Positions 8,052-16,914 of a DNA stretch of 64,000 nucleotides are shown here, piece by piece. The notes beneath the pieces were generated by a model, which saw only the letters and a list, made by a program, of their open reading frames with translations, did not search any database and was not told the DNA's origin. Within the stretch, counting starts at the first letter, position 1. Each line of letters starts with the position of its first letter. Location: positions 206,168 through 270,167 of the forward strand of contig NZ_WPNZ01000007.1 in assembly GCF_009755605.1 (NCBI RefSeq), written 5' to 3'. Position numbers and translations under genes: made by a program. This DNA is from Streptomyces typhae. GTDB taxonomy: Bacteria > Actinomycetota > Actinomycetes > Streptomycetales > Streptomycetaceae.

Positions 8052-8729
8052 ATGGCTCGCGCTTCTTCCCAGGTCTCTCAGCGGGACGCCGCCGTGCGCC
8101 TGGACGGTGCCCCGGGGCGGGGCGGCGGCAGTGACGCGCCGCCGCCCTGCCGGATGCCGCACTTCTCGCCGCTCCATGTGCGCGGCGGACGCGGGCGCCT
8201 GCGGCGGCTGGTGCGGCATCGGCGGCGGGCGCTGGCGGCGGGGCTCGCGATGACGGCCGCCGCGCTCGCGGCCTCGGGTCCGTCGGGTGTCGGCGGTGCG
8301 GGTGGGCCGGGCGCCGCGGAGTCCGCCGAGTCCGCGCGTGCGGAGTCCGCCCGCGCCGGGGCCGCCCGGCCCGGCCCGTCGACCGGCGTGGACGGTGACG
8401 GCGAAGCCCGCCACAGGGCGCGGCGGGCGGCCCGGTTGGTGACGGCGCCGGTGCGGATCGCGGACGCGGCGACGGTGCGTCTGCTGCGGCCCGGTGCCCG
8501 TGTGGACGTGGTGGCGGCCGAGGGGCCCGGAGCGGGCCCTGCTGCGAGTGCGGTGGGCGGGGACGCGCCGCGCGTGGTCGCCGAGGGCGCCAGGGTGGCG
8601 CACGTGCCCCGGACGTCCGACGCGGAGACCGGGGGCGGAGCCTTGGTCGTCCTGTCCGTGCCGCGTGCGACGGCGGCACGGCTCGCCGGGGCGAGTGCGA
8701 CGGCCCGGCTCGCGGTGACGCTGCGATGA
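8052..8729 (+). CDS. SAF-domain protein, CpaB/RcpC-like
   Basis: A basic N-terminus (about residues 1-65) leads into one membrane helix (AAGLAMTAAALAASG) and an exported Ala-rich stretch. It ends in a SAF-like segment: LVTAPVRIADAATVRLLRPGARVDVVA, which is the pattern of CpaB/RcpC pilus-assembly proteins. No pilus genes are in the window. ATG 8052 has AGGTGG 8 bases upstream; an earlier in-frame ATG (7953) would add a low-complexity leader. It is followed by mscL. The exact role is unknown. Length 225 residues. Confidence 0.75.
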   Translation: MARASSQVSQRDAAVRLDGAPGRGGGSDAPPPCRMPHFSPLHVRGGRGRLRRLVRHRRRALAAGLAMTAAALAASGPSGVGGAGGPGAAESAESARAESARAGAARPGPSTGVDGDGEARHRARRAARLVTAPVRIADAATVRLLRPGARVDVVAAEGPGAGPAASAVGGDAPRVVAEGARVAHVPRTSDAETGGGALVVLSVPRATAARLAGASATARLAVTLR

Positions 8730-8852
8730 GCGGGTACAGGACCATGTCAAGTCGCTCGTTCGCGTTACCGAACTGGACAGAGCTGCCACGCGCTGCCGTA
8801 GGTTGCGGAGCGATTTGCCGCACGATCAGCACATGCAACGAAAGGCCCAGTG

Positions 8853-9410
8853 GTGAGCGAGAAGAAGGAACCGGGCATCTGGCAGGGCTTCAAGGCCTTC
8901 CTGATGCGCGGCAATGTCGTCGATCTGGCGGTCGCGGTGGTCATCGGCGCCGCGTTCACGAACATCGTGAACTCGGTGGTGAAGGGCGTCATCAACCCCG
9001 TGGTCGGCGCCTTCGGCACGAAGGATCTCGACCACTACAGCTCTTGCCTGAAGTCACCGTGCGTGGTGAAGAACGGCGAGGCGGTCGAGGGCATCCCGAT
9101 CATGTGGGGCACGGTGCTCAGCGCGACGCTCAGCTTCGTGATCACCGCGGCCGTCGTCTACTTCCTGATGGTCATGCCGATGGCGAAATACCTGGCCAAG
9201 CAGACCGCCCGCAGGGAGGCGAAGGAAGGCACCCAGGAGGTCATCGAGATCTCGGAGCTGGAGGTGCTCAAGGAGATCCGCGACGTGCTGGTCGCGCAGC
9301 ACGGCGCCGGGGGCGCGGGCGGCCCCGGGCTCACCGGAGGTGCGGAGGGGCCTGGCGGCGGGTCCGCGCCGGGTGGCGGAACCGGCCCCGGGGCCTCGCC
9401 GCAGTACTAG
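8853..9410 (+). CDS. mscL: Large-conductance mechanosensitive channel
   Basis: Homopentameric membrane channel that opens on hypo-osmotic shock. It has the N-terminal amphipathic helix and first pore helix (FKAFLMRGNVVDLAVAVVIG), a periplasmic loop with two Cys residues (SSCLKSPC), the second helix (SFVITAAVVYFLMV) and a charged C-terminal helix. A Gly/Pro-rich tail makes it 185 residues, longer than the ~136 of E. coli. Start GTG 8853 is chosen over the adjacent GTG 8850; GAAAGG lies upstream. Confidence 0.93.
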   Translation: MSEKKEPGIWQGFKAFLMRGNVVDLAVAVVIGAAFTNIVNSVVKGVINPVVGAFGTKDLDHYSSCLKSPCVVKNGEAVEGIPIMWGTVLSATLSFVITAAVVYFLMVMPMAKYLAKQTARREAKEGTQEVIEISELEVLKEIRDVLVAQHGAGGAGGPGLTGGAEGPGGGSAPGGGTGPGASPQY

Positions 9411-9509
9411 TCCGAGGTTGTTGGGAGGAAAGAGGCCCGGAAGAGAGGGGCCTGCCCGGGGTGCCGGGCGGGGTCCCCGCTCGGGCCCTCGTGTCCGGTG
9501 GGGCCGGGC

Positions 9510-9734
9510 TCAGATGTGGTGGGGCGGCTTCTCGTCGAGGAAGCGGGCGAGATCGGCGGCGCTGTCGCCGGAGGACGTCGGCCGCTCGCCCCACCCGCGG
9601 TCCGTATCGTCCGAGGACTGCTGGGCCAGCGGGTCGTCGAAGACGAGCGCGCTCGCCGGCTTCTCGGCCTTCTGCCGGGGCTTCGGCTCGGCGTCCTTCG
9701 GATCGCGCGGTTCGGGGGCGGGGGCGGTGCTCAT
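9510..9734 (-). CDS. Conserved small acidic hypothetical protein
   Basis: A 74-residue hydrophilic protein without membrane segments: Pro/Lys-rich N-terminus, then FDDPLAQQSSDDTDRGWGERP and SAADLARFLDEKPPHH. The C-terminal part has the look of a conserved short motif protein of Streptomyces, but I cannot assign a function. It is convergent with mscL; the ~100 bases between hold only small GC hairpins. Confidence 0.65.
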   Translation of the reverse strand: MSTAPAPEPRDPKDAEPKPRQKAEKPASALVFDDPLAQQSSDDTDRGWGERPTSSGDSAADLARFLDEKPPHHI

Positions 9735-9982
9735 GCCTCAAGCGTACGTCGGCGGGCTTGCGCACGGCAGGGTGGCGGGCGGAACACGAGGGGCACGCGG
9801 GGCTCGGCGGCGCGGGGGGCCGCGCGGCGGTGCGAGTGGCGCAGGGCGGTGCGAGGGGCCGCGCGGCCGGACAGCCGGGGGGAGCGCTGAGCGCGCGCGG
9901 CGCGGGGCGGGGTGGTGCGGGCGGCCCGACCGGTCCGTACGGCCGCGCGCGGCGCGGGGCGGTGGGGCGGTGCGGCCGGCCC

Positions 9983-10117
9983 GACCGGTCCGTGTAGCCC
10001 AGGCGGCCCGGACCGGGGGCGGCGAACGACCGGTCCGCACGGCCCAGACCGACCGGACCGAGGACGGCGAACGACCGGTCCGCACGGCCCAGGCCGCCCG
10101 GACCGGGGGCGGCGAAC
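9983..10117. repeat. Three tandem 45-bp repeats upstream of P1 peptidase
   Basis: Units begin at 9983, 10028 and 10073 (period 45), each starting GACCGGTCCG and ending GGCGGCGAAC or a close variant. A related but degenerate copy lies just upstream (from about 9928). The array ends 20 bases before the peptidase ATG, so it replaces the normal promoter/leader region. Confidence 0.8.
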
Positions 10118-10137
10118 GGCCGTGGTACGCATGGCGC

Positions 10138-11196
10138 ATGACGACACGTGACGTACCTGCGGAAGCCGGACGGGCCGGGGCGCTGACCGATGTGGCCGGG
10201 TTGCGGGTCGGGCACGCCGGGCGGGCCGGGGACGGCTGGCTCACCGGCACCACCGTCGTCCTCGCGCCGGAGGGCGGGGCGGTCGCCGCCGTGGACGTGC
10301 GGGGCGGCGGTCCGGGCACCCGGGAGACCGACGCGCTCGACCCGAGGAACCTGGTGCGGCGGGTCGAGGCGGTCGTCCTGACCGGCGGCAGCGCGTACGG
10401 GCTCGTCGCGGCGGGCGGGGTGATGGCGTGGTTGGAGGAGCAGGGCCGCGGGGTGCGGGTCGGCCCCGGTCCGGGGCACGTGGTGCCGGTGGTGCCCGCC
10501 GCGTGCGTGTTCGACCTGGGGCGCGGGGGCGACTTCGGGGCGCGGCCGGACGCCGGGACCGGGCGGGCGGCGATCCTCGACGCGGCGGCGCGGGAGAGCG
10601 GCCACGCGGTGGCCGAGGGGAGCGTCGGCGCCGGGACCGGGGCGGTGGTGGGTCAGGTCAAGGGCGGCATCGGGACGGCGGGCACGGTGCTCGGGTCGGG
10701 AGTCACGGTGGCCGCGCTCGTGGTGGCGAACGCGGCGGGGTCGGGGATGGATCCGCGGACGGGGGTGCTGTACGGACGGTATTTCGGTGCCGAGGACGTG
10801 CGGCCGCCGTCGGCCGGGGTGCACGCCCTGGCGCGGGAGCGGCTCGCCGCGGCGGCGGCGCGGAACGTGGCGCCCCCGCTGAACACGACGCTGGCCGTGG
10901 TGGCCACCGACGCGGCGTTGACCAAGGCGCAGGCGCAGAAACTCGCGGGCACCTCGCACGACGGTATGGCGCGCGCGGTGCGGCCGGTGCACCTGCTGAA
11001 CGACGGTGACACGGTGTTCGCCCTGTCGACCGGTGACCGGGCCCTGGACGAGGCGGACCCGCTGGCTCTGAACGAGGTCCTGGCGGCCGGCGCGGACATG
11101 GTGACGCGGGCGATCGTCAGGGCGCTGCTCGCGGCGGAGTCGGTGGAGACACCGGCAGGATCATTCCTCGCATACCGGGACCTTTACCAGGAATGA
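10138..11196 (+). CDS. P1 family peptidase (S58, DmpA-like)
   Basis: Autoprocessing aminopeptidase/amidase of the DmpA/BapA fold. Family blocks visible are DVAGLRVGHA, the SAYGLVAAGGVMAWLEE helix and, at 249-251, Asn-Thr-Thr (NTTLAVVATDAALTKAQ). By family precedent the Thr250 region is the self-cleavage site and nucleophile. Length 352 residues fits. There is no signal peptide, so it is likely cytosolic. ATG 10138 is used because coding similarity begins there; no convincing ribosome-binding site is present, and the 45-bp repeat array lies directly upstream. Confidence 0.85.
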   Translation: MTTRDVPAEAGRAGALTDVAGLRVGHAGRAGDGWLTGTTVVLAPEGGAVAAVDVRGGGPGTRETDALDPRNLVRRVEAVVLTGGSAYGLVAAGGVMAWLEEQGRGVRVGPGPGHVVPVVPAACVFDLGRGGDFGARPDAGTGRAAILDAAARESGHAVAEGSVGAGTGAVVGQVKGGIGTAGTVLGSGVTVAALVVANAAGSGMDPRTGVLYGRYFGAEDVRPPSAGVHALARERLAAAAARNVAPPLNTTLAVVATDAALTKAQAQKLAGTSHDGMARAVRPVHLLNDGDTVFALSTGDRALDEADPLALNEVLAAGADMVTRAIVRALLAAESVETPAGSFLAYRDLYQE

Positions 11197-11289
11197 CGTG
11201 AAGGCGATGAGAAGGCAGTAGAGCCCCTTCAACGCATGGCTATTGGCGTGGCACGGCGGTCGGGTGTGCCGGTCTTCACATCGGCTGGC

Positions 11290-11314
11290 GGAACCATTCC
11301 CTCGCCCGCTCTCT
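11290..11314 (+). promoter_or_regulatory. Candidate SigE promoter for L,D-transpeptidase
   Basis: GGAAC at 11290-11294 and TCT at 11312-11314 are separated by 17 bases, the spacing of the SigE cell-envelope-stress consensus GGAAC-N16/17-TCT. The transcript would start about 35 bases before GTG 11356. Confidence 0.45.
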
Positions 11315-11355
11315 CTTTACTCGTACTGGATCGGACGACGTACTTGGAGCAGCTC

Positions 11356-12588
11356 GTGACAACGCCGGACTTCGCAGCGCAGCCTCGGCCCCGTCGCCGT
11401 CGGCGCGTTCTGCTGGCGACCGCCGCGCTGGCGGCCGTCGGCGCACTGACGCTCTCGGCCTGCGGCGGTGACGCCGACGCCAAGGACGACAAGAAGTCCG
11501 GTGGCGGCAAGGACGCGTCCGGCGCGCGGATATCCATCTCCTCCAAGGACGGCGCCACCGACGCCTCCATCAACGCCACCGGCGTGAAGGTCAAGGACGG
11601 CAAGCTCTCGAAGGTCGAGATGACGGACGTGACCTCCGGCAAGGCCGTCGAGGGCGCCATATCCGCCGACGGTGGCACATGGAAGCCGAAGGAGCAGCTG
11701 GAGCGCGGCACCAAGTACAAGGTCACCGCGGACGCAAAGGACTCCGAGGGCCGCCCGGCCACGGAGAACGCGACGTTCACGACCGTTTCGAACGCGAACA
11801 GCTTCATCGGCAGCTACACCCCCGACGGCGGCACCACGGTGGGCGTCGGCATGCCGGTCTCCTTCAACTTCGACAAGGCGATCACCGACAAGAAGGCCGT
11901 GCAGTCGCACATCACGGTCAGCTCCAGCAGCGGTCAGAAGGTCGTGGGCCACTGGTTCGGCAACCAGCGCCTGGACTTCCGGCCGCAGGAGTACTGGAAG
12001 GCCGGCTCCAAGGTCACCATGAAGATCGCCCTCGACGGCGTGAAGGGCGCGGGGAACGCGACCGGTGTGCAGGACAAGACGGTCACGTTCACCGTCGGCC
12101 GCAAGCAGGTCTCCACCGTCGACGTGAACGCCAAGAAGATGACGGTCGAGCGCGACGGCCAGGTCATCAAGACCGTGCCGATCTCCGCGGGCAGCCCCTC
12201 CAACCCGACGTACAACGGGCAGATGGTGATCTCGGAGAAGTTCACGCAGACGCGGATGAACGGCTCCACCGTCGGATTCGGTGGGGAGTACGACATCAAG
12301 GATGTACCGCACGCCATGCGTCTTTCGACGTCCGGCACGTTCATCCACGGCAACTACTGGAGCTCACCCTCCATCTTCGGAAGCTCGAACACCAGCCACG
12401 GCTGTGTGGGGCTCCAGGACGCCCAGGGTGCGCAGGGCGACACCATGGGCAAGTGGTTCTTCGACAAGACCCTCATCGGTGACGTCGTCACGGTGAAGGG
12501 TTCCCCGGACAAGACGATTGCCCCGGACAACGGCCTGAACGGCTGGAACATGTCCTGGAGCGAGTGGACGGCGGGCAGCGCCGTCTGA
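11356..12588 (+). CDS. L,D-transpeptidase lipoprotein with Ig-like domains
   Basis: Makes 3-3 cross-links in peptidoglycan outside the membrane. A basic stretch and hydrophobic signal end in the lipobox LSAC at about residue 35. One or two Ig-like beta domains follow, then the YkuD catalytic domain with HGNYWSS and SHGCVGL; Cys350 is the expected nucleophile with His348. This matches LdtMt2-type enzymes in order and length (410 residues). GTG 11356 has GGAG 6 bases upstream; an earlier ATG (11236) would bury the signal peptide. A possible SigE promoter lies upstream and a strong terminator downstream. Confidence 0.92.
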   Translation: MTTPDFAAQPRPRRRRRVLLATAALAAVGALTLSACGGDADAKDDKKSGGGKDASGARISISSKDGATDASINATGVKVKDGKLSKVEMTDVTSGKAVEGAISADGGTWKPKEQLERGTKYKVTADAKDSEGRPATENATFTTVSNANSFIGSYTPDGGTTVGVGMPVSFNFDKAITDKKAVQSHITVSSSSGQKVVGHWFGNQRLDFRPQEYWKAGSKVTMKIALDGVKGAGNATGVQDKTVTFTVGRKQVSTVDVNAKKMTVERDGQVIKTVPISAGSPSNPTYNGQMVISEKFTQTRMNGSTVGFGGEYDIKDVPHAMRLSTSGTFIHGNYWSSPSIFGSSNTSHGCVGLQDAQGAQGDTMGKWFFDKTLIGDVVTVKGSPDKTIAPDNGLNGWNMSWSEWTAGSAV

Positions 12589-12605
12589 CGGTCCCACAAC
12601 GCAGC

Positions 12606-12642
12606 GAGCCGCACGGGAACTTGCCGTGCGGCTCGATCGTTT
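12606..12642 (+). terminator. Intrinsic terminator
   Basis: An 11-bp perfect stem (12606-12616 with 12624-12634) with a 7-base loop is followed by GATCGTTTT, directly after the transpeptidase stop. Confidence 0.85.
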
Positions 12643-12733
12643 TCCCGTTCCCGGACATGATGTCGGACCCAGGGGCTACGGTATGCACGCACAAGGTGAC
12701 ATGCAGCAACGCCGGAAGCATCCGGGAGTATCC

Positions 12734-13507
12734 GTGAGCGTCCCGTACGAGGCAGCGTACGAACCACCCGAGTCGCCCGAGCCCGCCTCCCCCGAGGAGC
12801 ACCTCGAGCGACTGCTCAGCCGCGCCCTGAACTCCTTCGACCTGCCGGACGAGGCCATAAGGAGCCTGGAACGGTCCCTGGCGTACGACAGTTCGCTGCA
12901 CTCCGCGCACCACAGCGCGGGCATGCACCGCGAGACGTACCGCCACACCTGGCTGCTCGCCGACGGCCAGGCGGTGACCCTCTGGGAGCTCGTGCACAAC
13001 ACCGGCCCCGGCAGCGCGGCCCAGTACGAGCTGTATCTGGACGAGGAGGAGGCCGGCGTCGCCACCGCCCGCCTGCCGCTGCCGCCCGACACCCCCGCGG
13101 GCGAGCTGTCCGTCGTCCTCCAGCAGATCCCCGCGCCCGAGCCGCGGCACGCCTATGTGCCGGACGACTCCGCCGACCACGCCCGCCGGCTGCTGCGCCG
13201 CGCGGAGAACCCGGCGGGCGCCGACCGGCCGGGCGACGACTTCGCCCGCCTGCTGCGCTCCGCGTTCGCGCACCAGATCACGCAGGCCTTCGGCAAGTCC
13301 GGGATCAGCGGCGAGACCCGTCTCGGCTTCTCGCTGTACGAGCACGCGTTCCTGCTCTTCGACGGCTCCGAGGTCAGCCTCTGGGAGGTCGAGCACACGG
13401 CGACCACCGACGGCAGGCACATGTGCGAGGTGTACACGAGCGAGCACGCGGCACGCGCGGCGATGGCCCGCAGAGCCCGCGCGTTCCCCACACTCCGCGC
13501 CCGCTAG
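12734..13507 (+). CDS. DUF6227 family protein
   Basis: A 257-residue cytosolic acidic protein with no membrane segment. Blocks such as HRETYRHTWLLADGQAVTLWELVHN and a second similar unit (EHAFLLFDGSEVSLWEVEHT) show two related halves, so the fold may be an internal duplication. I recognise the family as DUF6227, seen in Streptomyces; its function is unknown. GTG 12734 is preferred because GGGAG lies 6 bases upstream and conserved sequence begins at SVPYEAAYEPP. Confidence 0.75.
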   Translation: MSVPYEAAYEPPESPEPASPEEHLERLLSRALNSFDLPDEAIRSLERSLAYDSSLHSAHHSAGMHRETYRHTWLLADGQAVTLWELVHNTGPGSAAQYELYLDEEEAGVATARLPLPPDTPAGELSVVLQQIPAPEPRHAYVPDDSADHARRLLRRAENPAGADRPGDDFARLLRSAFAHQITQAFGKSGISGETRLGFSLYEHAFLLFDGSEVSLWEVEHTATTDGRHMCEVYTSEHAARAAMARRARAFPTLRAR

Positions 13508-13540
13508 GGCCCGCCGGTCCGGGACCTGGAGCCGGGGCCC

Positions 13541-13792
13541 TCAGGGCCTGCCGCCGCCGAACTGCCGTGCCAGGCGGGCGAACGCGGCGCGCTCGTCCGG
13601 GGTCAGCTCCACCGTCTCCGCGCGCGGCGGGCCCGACTGCACGGGCAGGGAGCGCAGTGCGGGCCCGCCCGGCGCGGGGAGTTCGGCCGCGCGGCGGCGC
13701 TGCACGCGCAGGAACGTGACGGCCCAGATCGCGGTCACCGCGGCGAGCAGGGCCACGCCTGTCTGCTGAACGATCGATGCACCCTGGAACAT
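13541..13792 (-). CDS. Small single-pass membrane protein
   Basis: 83 residues: one transmembrane helix at about residues 10-28 (VALLAAVTAIWAVTFL), then a basic RVQRRRAAEL stretch and a C-terminal LTPDERAAFARLARQFGGG segment. Function unknown. ATG 13792 is preferred to an in-frame TTG five codons upstream. It faces the DUF6227 gene and lies head-to-tail with fruA across a short gap. Confidence 0.65.
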   Translation of the reverse strand: MFQGASIVQQTGVALLAAVTAIWAVTFLRVQRRRAAELPAPGGPALRSLPVQSGPPRAETVELTPDERAAFARLARQFGGGRP

Positions 13793-13874
13793 GCGCCCAG
13801 TAGACAACAGCGGCCAGATCTACAACAGAGGCGCCAATGACCCTTTGAGCCCGAAGTGACGCATCTCGCACTTG

Positions 13875-15881
13875 TCACGCTTGTGTCACCCTTGCCGGTG
13901 TTGTGAAACGCCCGGCGCGCTCACCGCCCGCACCCGCCGGACCCGAGGCCTTCCGCGCGCCCTTGAGGAGGACGACCACGGCCGTCGCCACCGCGACACC
14001 CGCGGCGATCGCGACCAGGTACAGCAGCGGCTGCCCGATCAGCGGGACCACGAACACGCCGCCGTGCGGGGCGCGCAGGGTGCAGCCGAACGCCATCGAC
14101 AGGGCGCCGGTGACGGCGCCGCCCGCCATCGAGGCGGGAATGACCCGCAGCGGGTCGGCGGCGGCGAACGGAATCGCGCCCTCCGTGATGAAGGAGGCGC
14201 CGAGGAACCAGGCCGCCTTGCCGTTCTCGCGCTCGGTCCTGGTGAACAGGCGCCCTCGTACGGTGGTGGCGAGGGCCATCGCGAGCGGCGGCACCATGCC
14301 CGCCGCCATCGTCGCGGCCATGACCTTCAGGGAGCCGTCCGTCGGGTGGGCGAGGCCGCCGACCGCGAAGGCGTACGCGACCTTGTTGAGCGGCCCGCCG
14401 AGGTCGAAGCACATCATCAGGCCGAGGACGACGCCGAGGACGACCGCGTTGGCTCCGGTGAGGCCCTCCAGCCAGTCGGTCAGGGCGCTCTGCAGCGAGG
14501 CGATGGGCTTGCCGACGACGAGGAACATCAGGAAGCCCACGACCGCCGCCGAGAGCAGCGGGATCACCACCACCGGCATGATCCCGCGCAGCACCGCCGG
14601 GATCCGGACCCGCTGGATGCCGAGGACCACCCCGCCCGCGAGCAGCCCGGCCGCGAGGCCGCCGAGGAAGCCCGCGTCGATGGTGACGGCGACGGAGCCG
14701 CCGACGAAGCCGGGTACGAGGCCGGGGCGGTCGGCCATCCCGTACGCGATGTAGCCCGCGAGCACCGGGACCAGGAAGGCGAAGGCGAGTCCGCCGGTCT
14801 GGAAGAGGAGCGCCGCCCAGCTCGTGTGGTCGGTCCACACGAAGTGCTCGGCCACGGACGGGGCCTTGTCGATCTTCCAGCCGCCGATGGCGAAGCCCAG
14901 GGCGATCAGGAGGCCGCCCGCGGCCACGAAGGGCACCATGTAACTCACGCCCGACATGAGCCAGGTGCGGAGCTTGGTGCCGTAGCTGTCGCCGGTGTCG
15001 CCCGCGCTGTCCACGGGTGTGGGGCCGGTGGGGGCGGCCGTCGTCTCGCCGCGGGCGGCCTTGTCCCTGACCTCCGCGATGAGTTCGGCGGGCCGGTTGA
15101 TGGCTGCCTTCACCCCCACGTCGACGGTGGGCTTGCCCGCGAAGCGGGGCTTCTCCCGTACGGGGACGTCGTGGGCGAGGATCACCGCGTCGGCGGCGGC
15201 GATCGTCGCCGGGTCGAGTCGGGTGAAGCCTGCCGAGCCCTGTGGCTCGACCGTCAGCTCCACGCCGGCCTCGTGGGCGGCCCGCTCCAGGGACTCGGCC
15301 GCCATGTAGGTGTGGGCGATGCCCGTGGGGCAGGAGGTCACGGCCACCACCCGGAACGGGCGTTCCGGGCCGGGCGGCGGTCCCGCCGCGGGGGACGCGA
15401 GGTCACCGGTACCGGGGGCCGCGGCCGGTGGGTCCTCGCCCTGGATCAGGGCCGCAGCCGACTCCGCGTCCGGCGCCGCCCGCAGGGCCGCTGTGAAGCC
15501 CTCGTCCAGCAACTGGCGGGCCAGGGCCGACAGGATGGTGAGGTGGGCGTCGTCGGCGCCCGCGGGGGCGGCGATGAGGAAGACGAGGTCGGCGGGTCCG
15601 TCGGGGGCGCCGAAGTCGATGCCGGTCGCGGAGCGGCCGAACGCCAGGGTCGGCTCGGTGACATGGGCGCTGCGGCAGTGCGGGATGCCGATACCACCGT
15701 CGAGACCGGTCGGCATCTGGGCCTCGCGGGCGGCGACGTCGGCGAGGAAGCCTTCGAGGTCGGTGACGCGGCCGAGGTCCACCATGCGCAGAGCCAGGGT
15801 GCGGGCCGCGGCTTCCTTGGTGTCGGCGGACCGGTCGAGTTCGAGGTCGACCAGGTCCGCGGTGATCATTGCACTGCTCAT
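13875..15881 (-). CDS. fruA: PTS fructose transporter, fused EIIA-EIIB-EIIC
   Basis: Imports fructose with phosphorylation to fructose-1-phosphate. Domain order is EIIA (residues 1-150, phosphorylated His68 in GIPHCRS), an Ala/Pro linker, EIIB (175-275, Cys184 in VTSCPTGIAHTYMA) and membrane EIIC (from about 315) with repeated hydrophobic helices and the GGPLNKVAYAF motif. Length 668 fits the actinobacterial fusion. GGAG stands 6 bases before ATG 15881. Only 9 bases separate it from fruK, so the two are cotranscribed from the fruR side. Confidence 0.95.
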   Translation of the reverse strand: MSSAMITADLVDLELDRSADTKEAAARTLALRMVDLGRVTDLEGFLADVAAREAQMPTGLDGGIGIPHCRSAHVTEPTLAFGRSATGIDFGAPDGPADLVFLIAAPAGADDAHLTILSALARQLLDEGFTAALRAAPDAESAAALIQGEDPPAAAPGTGDLASPAAGPPPGPERPFRVVAVTSCPTGIAHTYMAAESLERAAHEAGVELTVEPQGSAGFTRLDPATIAAADAVILAHDVPVREKPRFAGKPTVDVGVKAAINRPAELIAEVRDKAARGETTAAPTGPTPVDSAGDTGDSYGTKLRTWLMSGVSYMVPFVAAGGLLIALGFAIGGWKIDKAPSVAEHFVWTDHTSWAALLFQTGGLAFAFLVPVLAGYIAYGMADRPGLVPGFVGGSVAVTIDAGFLGGLAAGLLAGGVVLGIQRVRIPAVLRGIMPVVVIPLLSAAVVGFLMFLVVGKPIASLQSALTDWLEGLTGANAVVLGVVLGLMMCFDLGGPLNKVAYAFAVGGLAHPTDGSLKVMAATMAAGMVPPLAMALATTVRGRLFTRTERENGKAAWFLGASFITEGAIPFAAADPLRVIPASMAGGAVTGALSMAFGCTLRAPHGGVFVVPLIGQPLLYLVAIAAGVAVATAVVVLLKGARKASGPAGAGGERAGRFTTPARVTQA

Positions 15882-15890
15882 CGCGGGCTC

Positions 15891-16835
15891 CTACGCGGGT
15901 TCTGTCAGGGGGCGGTCGAGGGGGATCCCGGTCGTGCCGGTGACGGCGTCCGGGGACAGGTCGGCCGGGGTGGGCATGGCGCTGCCGGGGAGCTGGACGG
16001 CGGCGGCGCCGTGCGCCACGGCCGAGGCGAGGGCGCGGGGGCCGCTGCCCCCCGCGATCAGGAAACCGGCCAGGGAGCTGTCACCGGCGCCGACGTTGCT
16101 GCGTACGACGTCGACGCGGGCGCTCGCGAAGTGGGTGCCCCCGGCGTCGACGAGGAGCTGGCCGTCGGCGCCGAGGCTGGCGAGGACGGCGCGGGCGCCG
16201 CGTGCGCGCAGTTCCTCGGCGGCCTCGACGGCGTCGCCGACGGTGGCGAGGGGGCGGCCGACGGCACCGGCGAGCTCCTCGGCGTTCGGCTTGACGACGT
16301 CGGGGCGTTCCGCGAGGGCGGCGAGCAGGGCGGGTCCCGAGGTGTCGAGGGCGATCCGGGCGCCCGCGGCGTGGCAGCGGGCGACCAGCTCGGCGTACCA
16401 GGAGGGCGCGAGGCCGCGCGGGAGGCTGCCGCAGCAGGCGATCCAGTCGGCGTGCGCCGAGTGGGCGCCGACGGCGTCGAGCAGGGACTCGCTCTCGGCT
16501 GGCGTCAGTTCGGGCCCGGGGGCGTTGATCTTCGTGAGGGTGCCGTCCGGTTCGGCGACGGCGATGTTCGAGCGGGTCCTGCCGGATACGGGGACGGGGC
16601 TGACCTCGATGCCCTGCTCGTGCAGGAGCCGGGCGACCAGGGCGCCGGGGGCACCGCCGAGCGGGAGCACGGCGAGGGTGCGCACGCCCGCGGCGGCGAC
16701 GGCCCGGGAGACGTTGACGCCCTTGCCGCCGGGGTCCATGCGCTCGCCGGTGGCGCGGACGACCTCGCCGCGGTCGAGGGCGGGGACCTCGTAGGTGCGG
16801 TCGAGGGAGGGGTTGGGGGTGACGGTGAGGATCAT
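15891..16835 (-). CDS. fruK: 1-phosphofructokinase
   Basis: PfkB-family kinase converting fructose-1-phosphate to fructose-1,6-bisphosphate, the step after FruA. It shows the N-terminal TPNPSLDRTYEV, the substrate motif DPGGKGVNVSRA and the C-terminal GAGDSSLAGF with the catalytic Asp. Length 314 is normal. It sits between fruR (79 bases upstream) and fruA (9 bases downstream) as the middle gene of the fructose operon. Confidence 0.95.
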   Translation of the reverse strand: MILTVTPNPSLDRTYEVPALDRGEVVRATGERMDPGGKGVNVSRAVAAAGVRTLAVLPLGGAPGALVARLLHEQGIEVSPVPVSGRTRSNIAVAEPDGTLTKINAPGPELTPAESESLLDAVGAHSAHADWIACCGSLPRGLAPSWYAELVARCHAAGARIALDTSGPALLAALAERPDVVKPNAEELAGAVGRPLATVGDAVEAAEELRARGARAVLASLGADGQLLVDAGGTHFASARVDVVRSNVGAGDSSLAGFLIAGGSGPRALASAVAHGAAAVQLPGSAMPTPADLSPDAVTGTTGIPLDRPLTEPA

Positions 16836-16914
16836 CGGCGTGTCCGGGTGGTTCTCGGCGGTGACGGGGTTGCTGCGCGTACGACCGGGGCTCTTCTGCG
16901 TACGTTTCCGGGGC

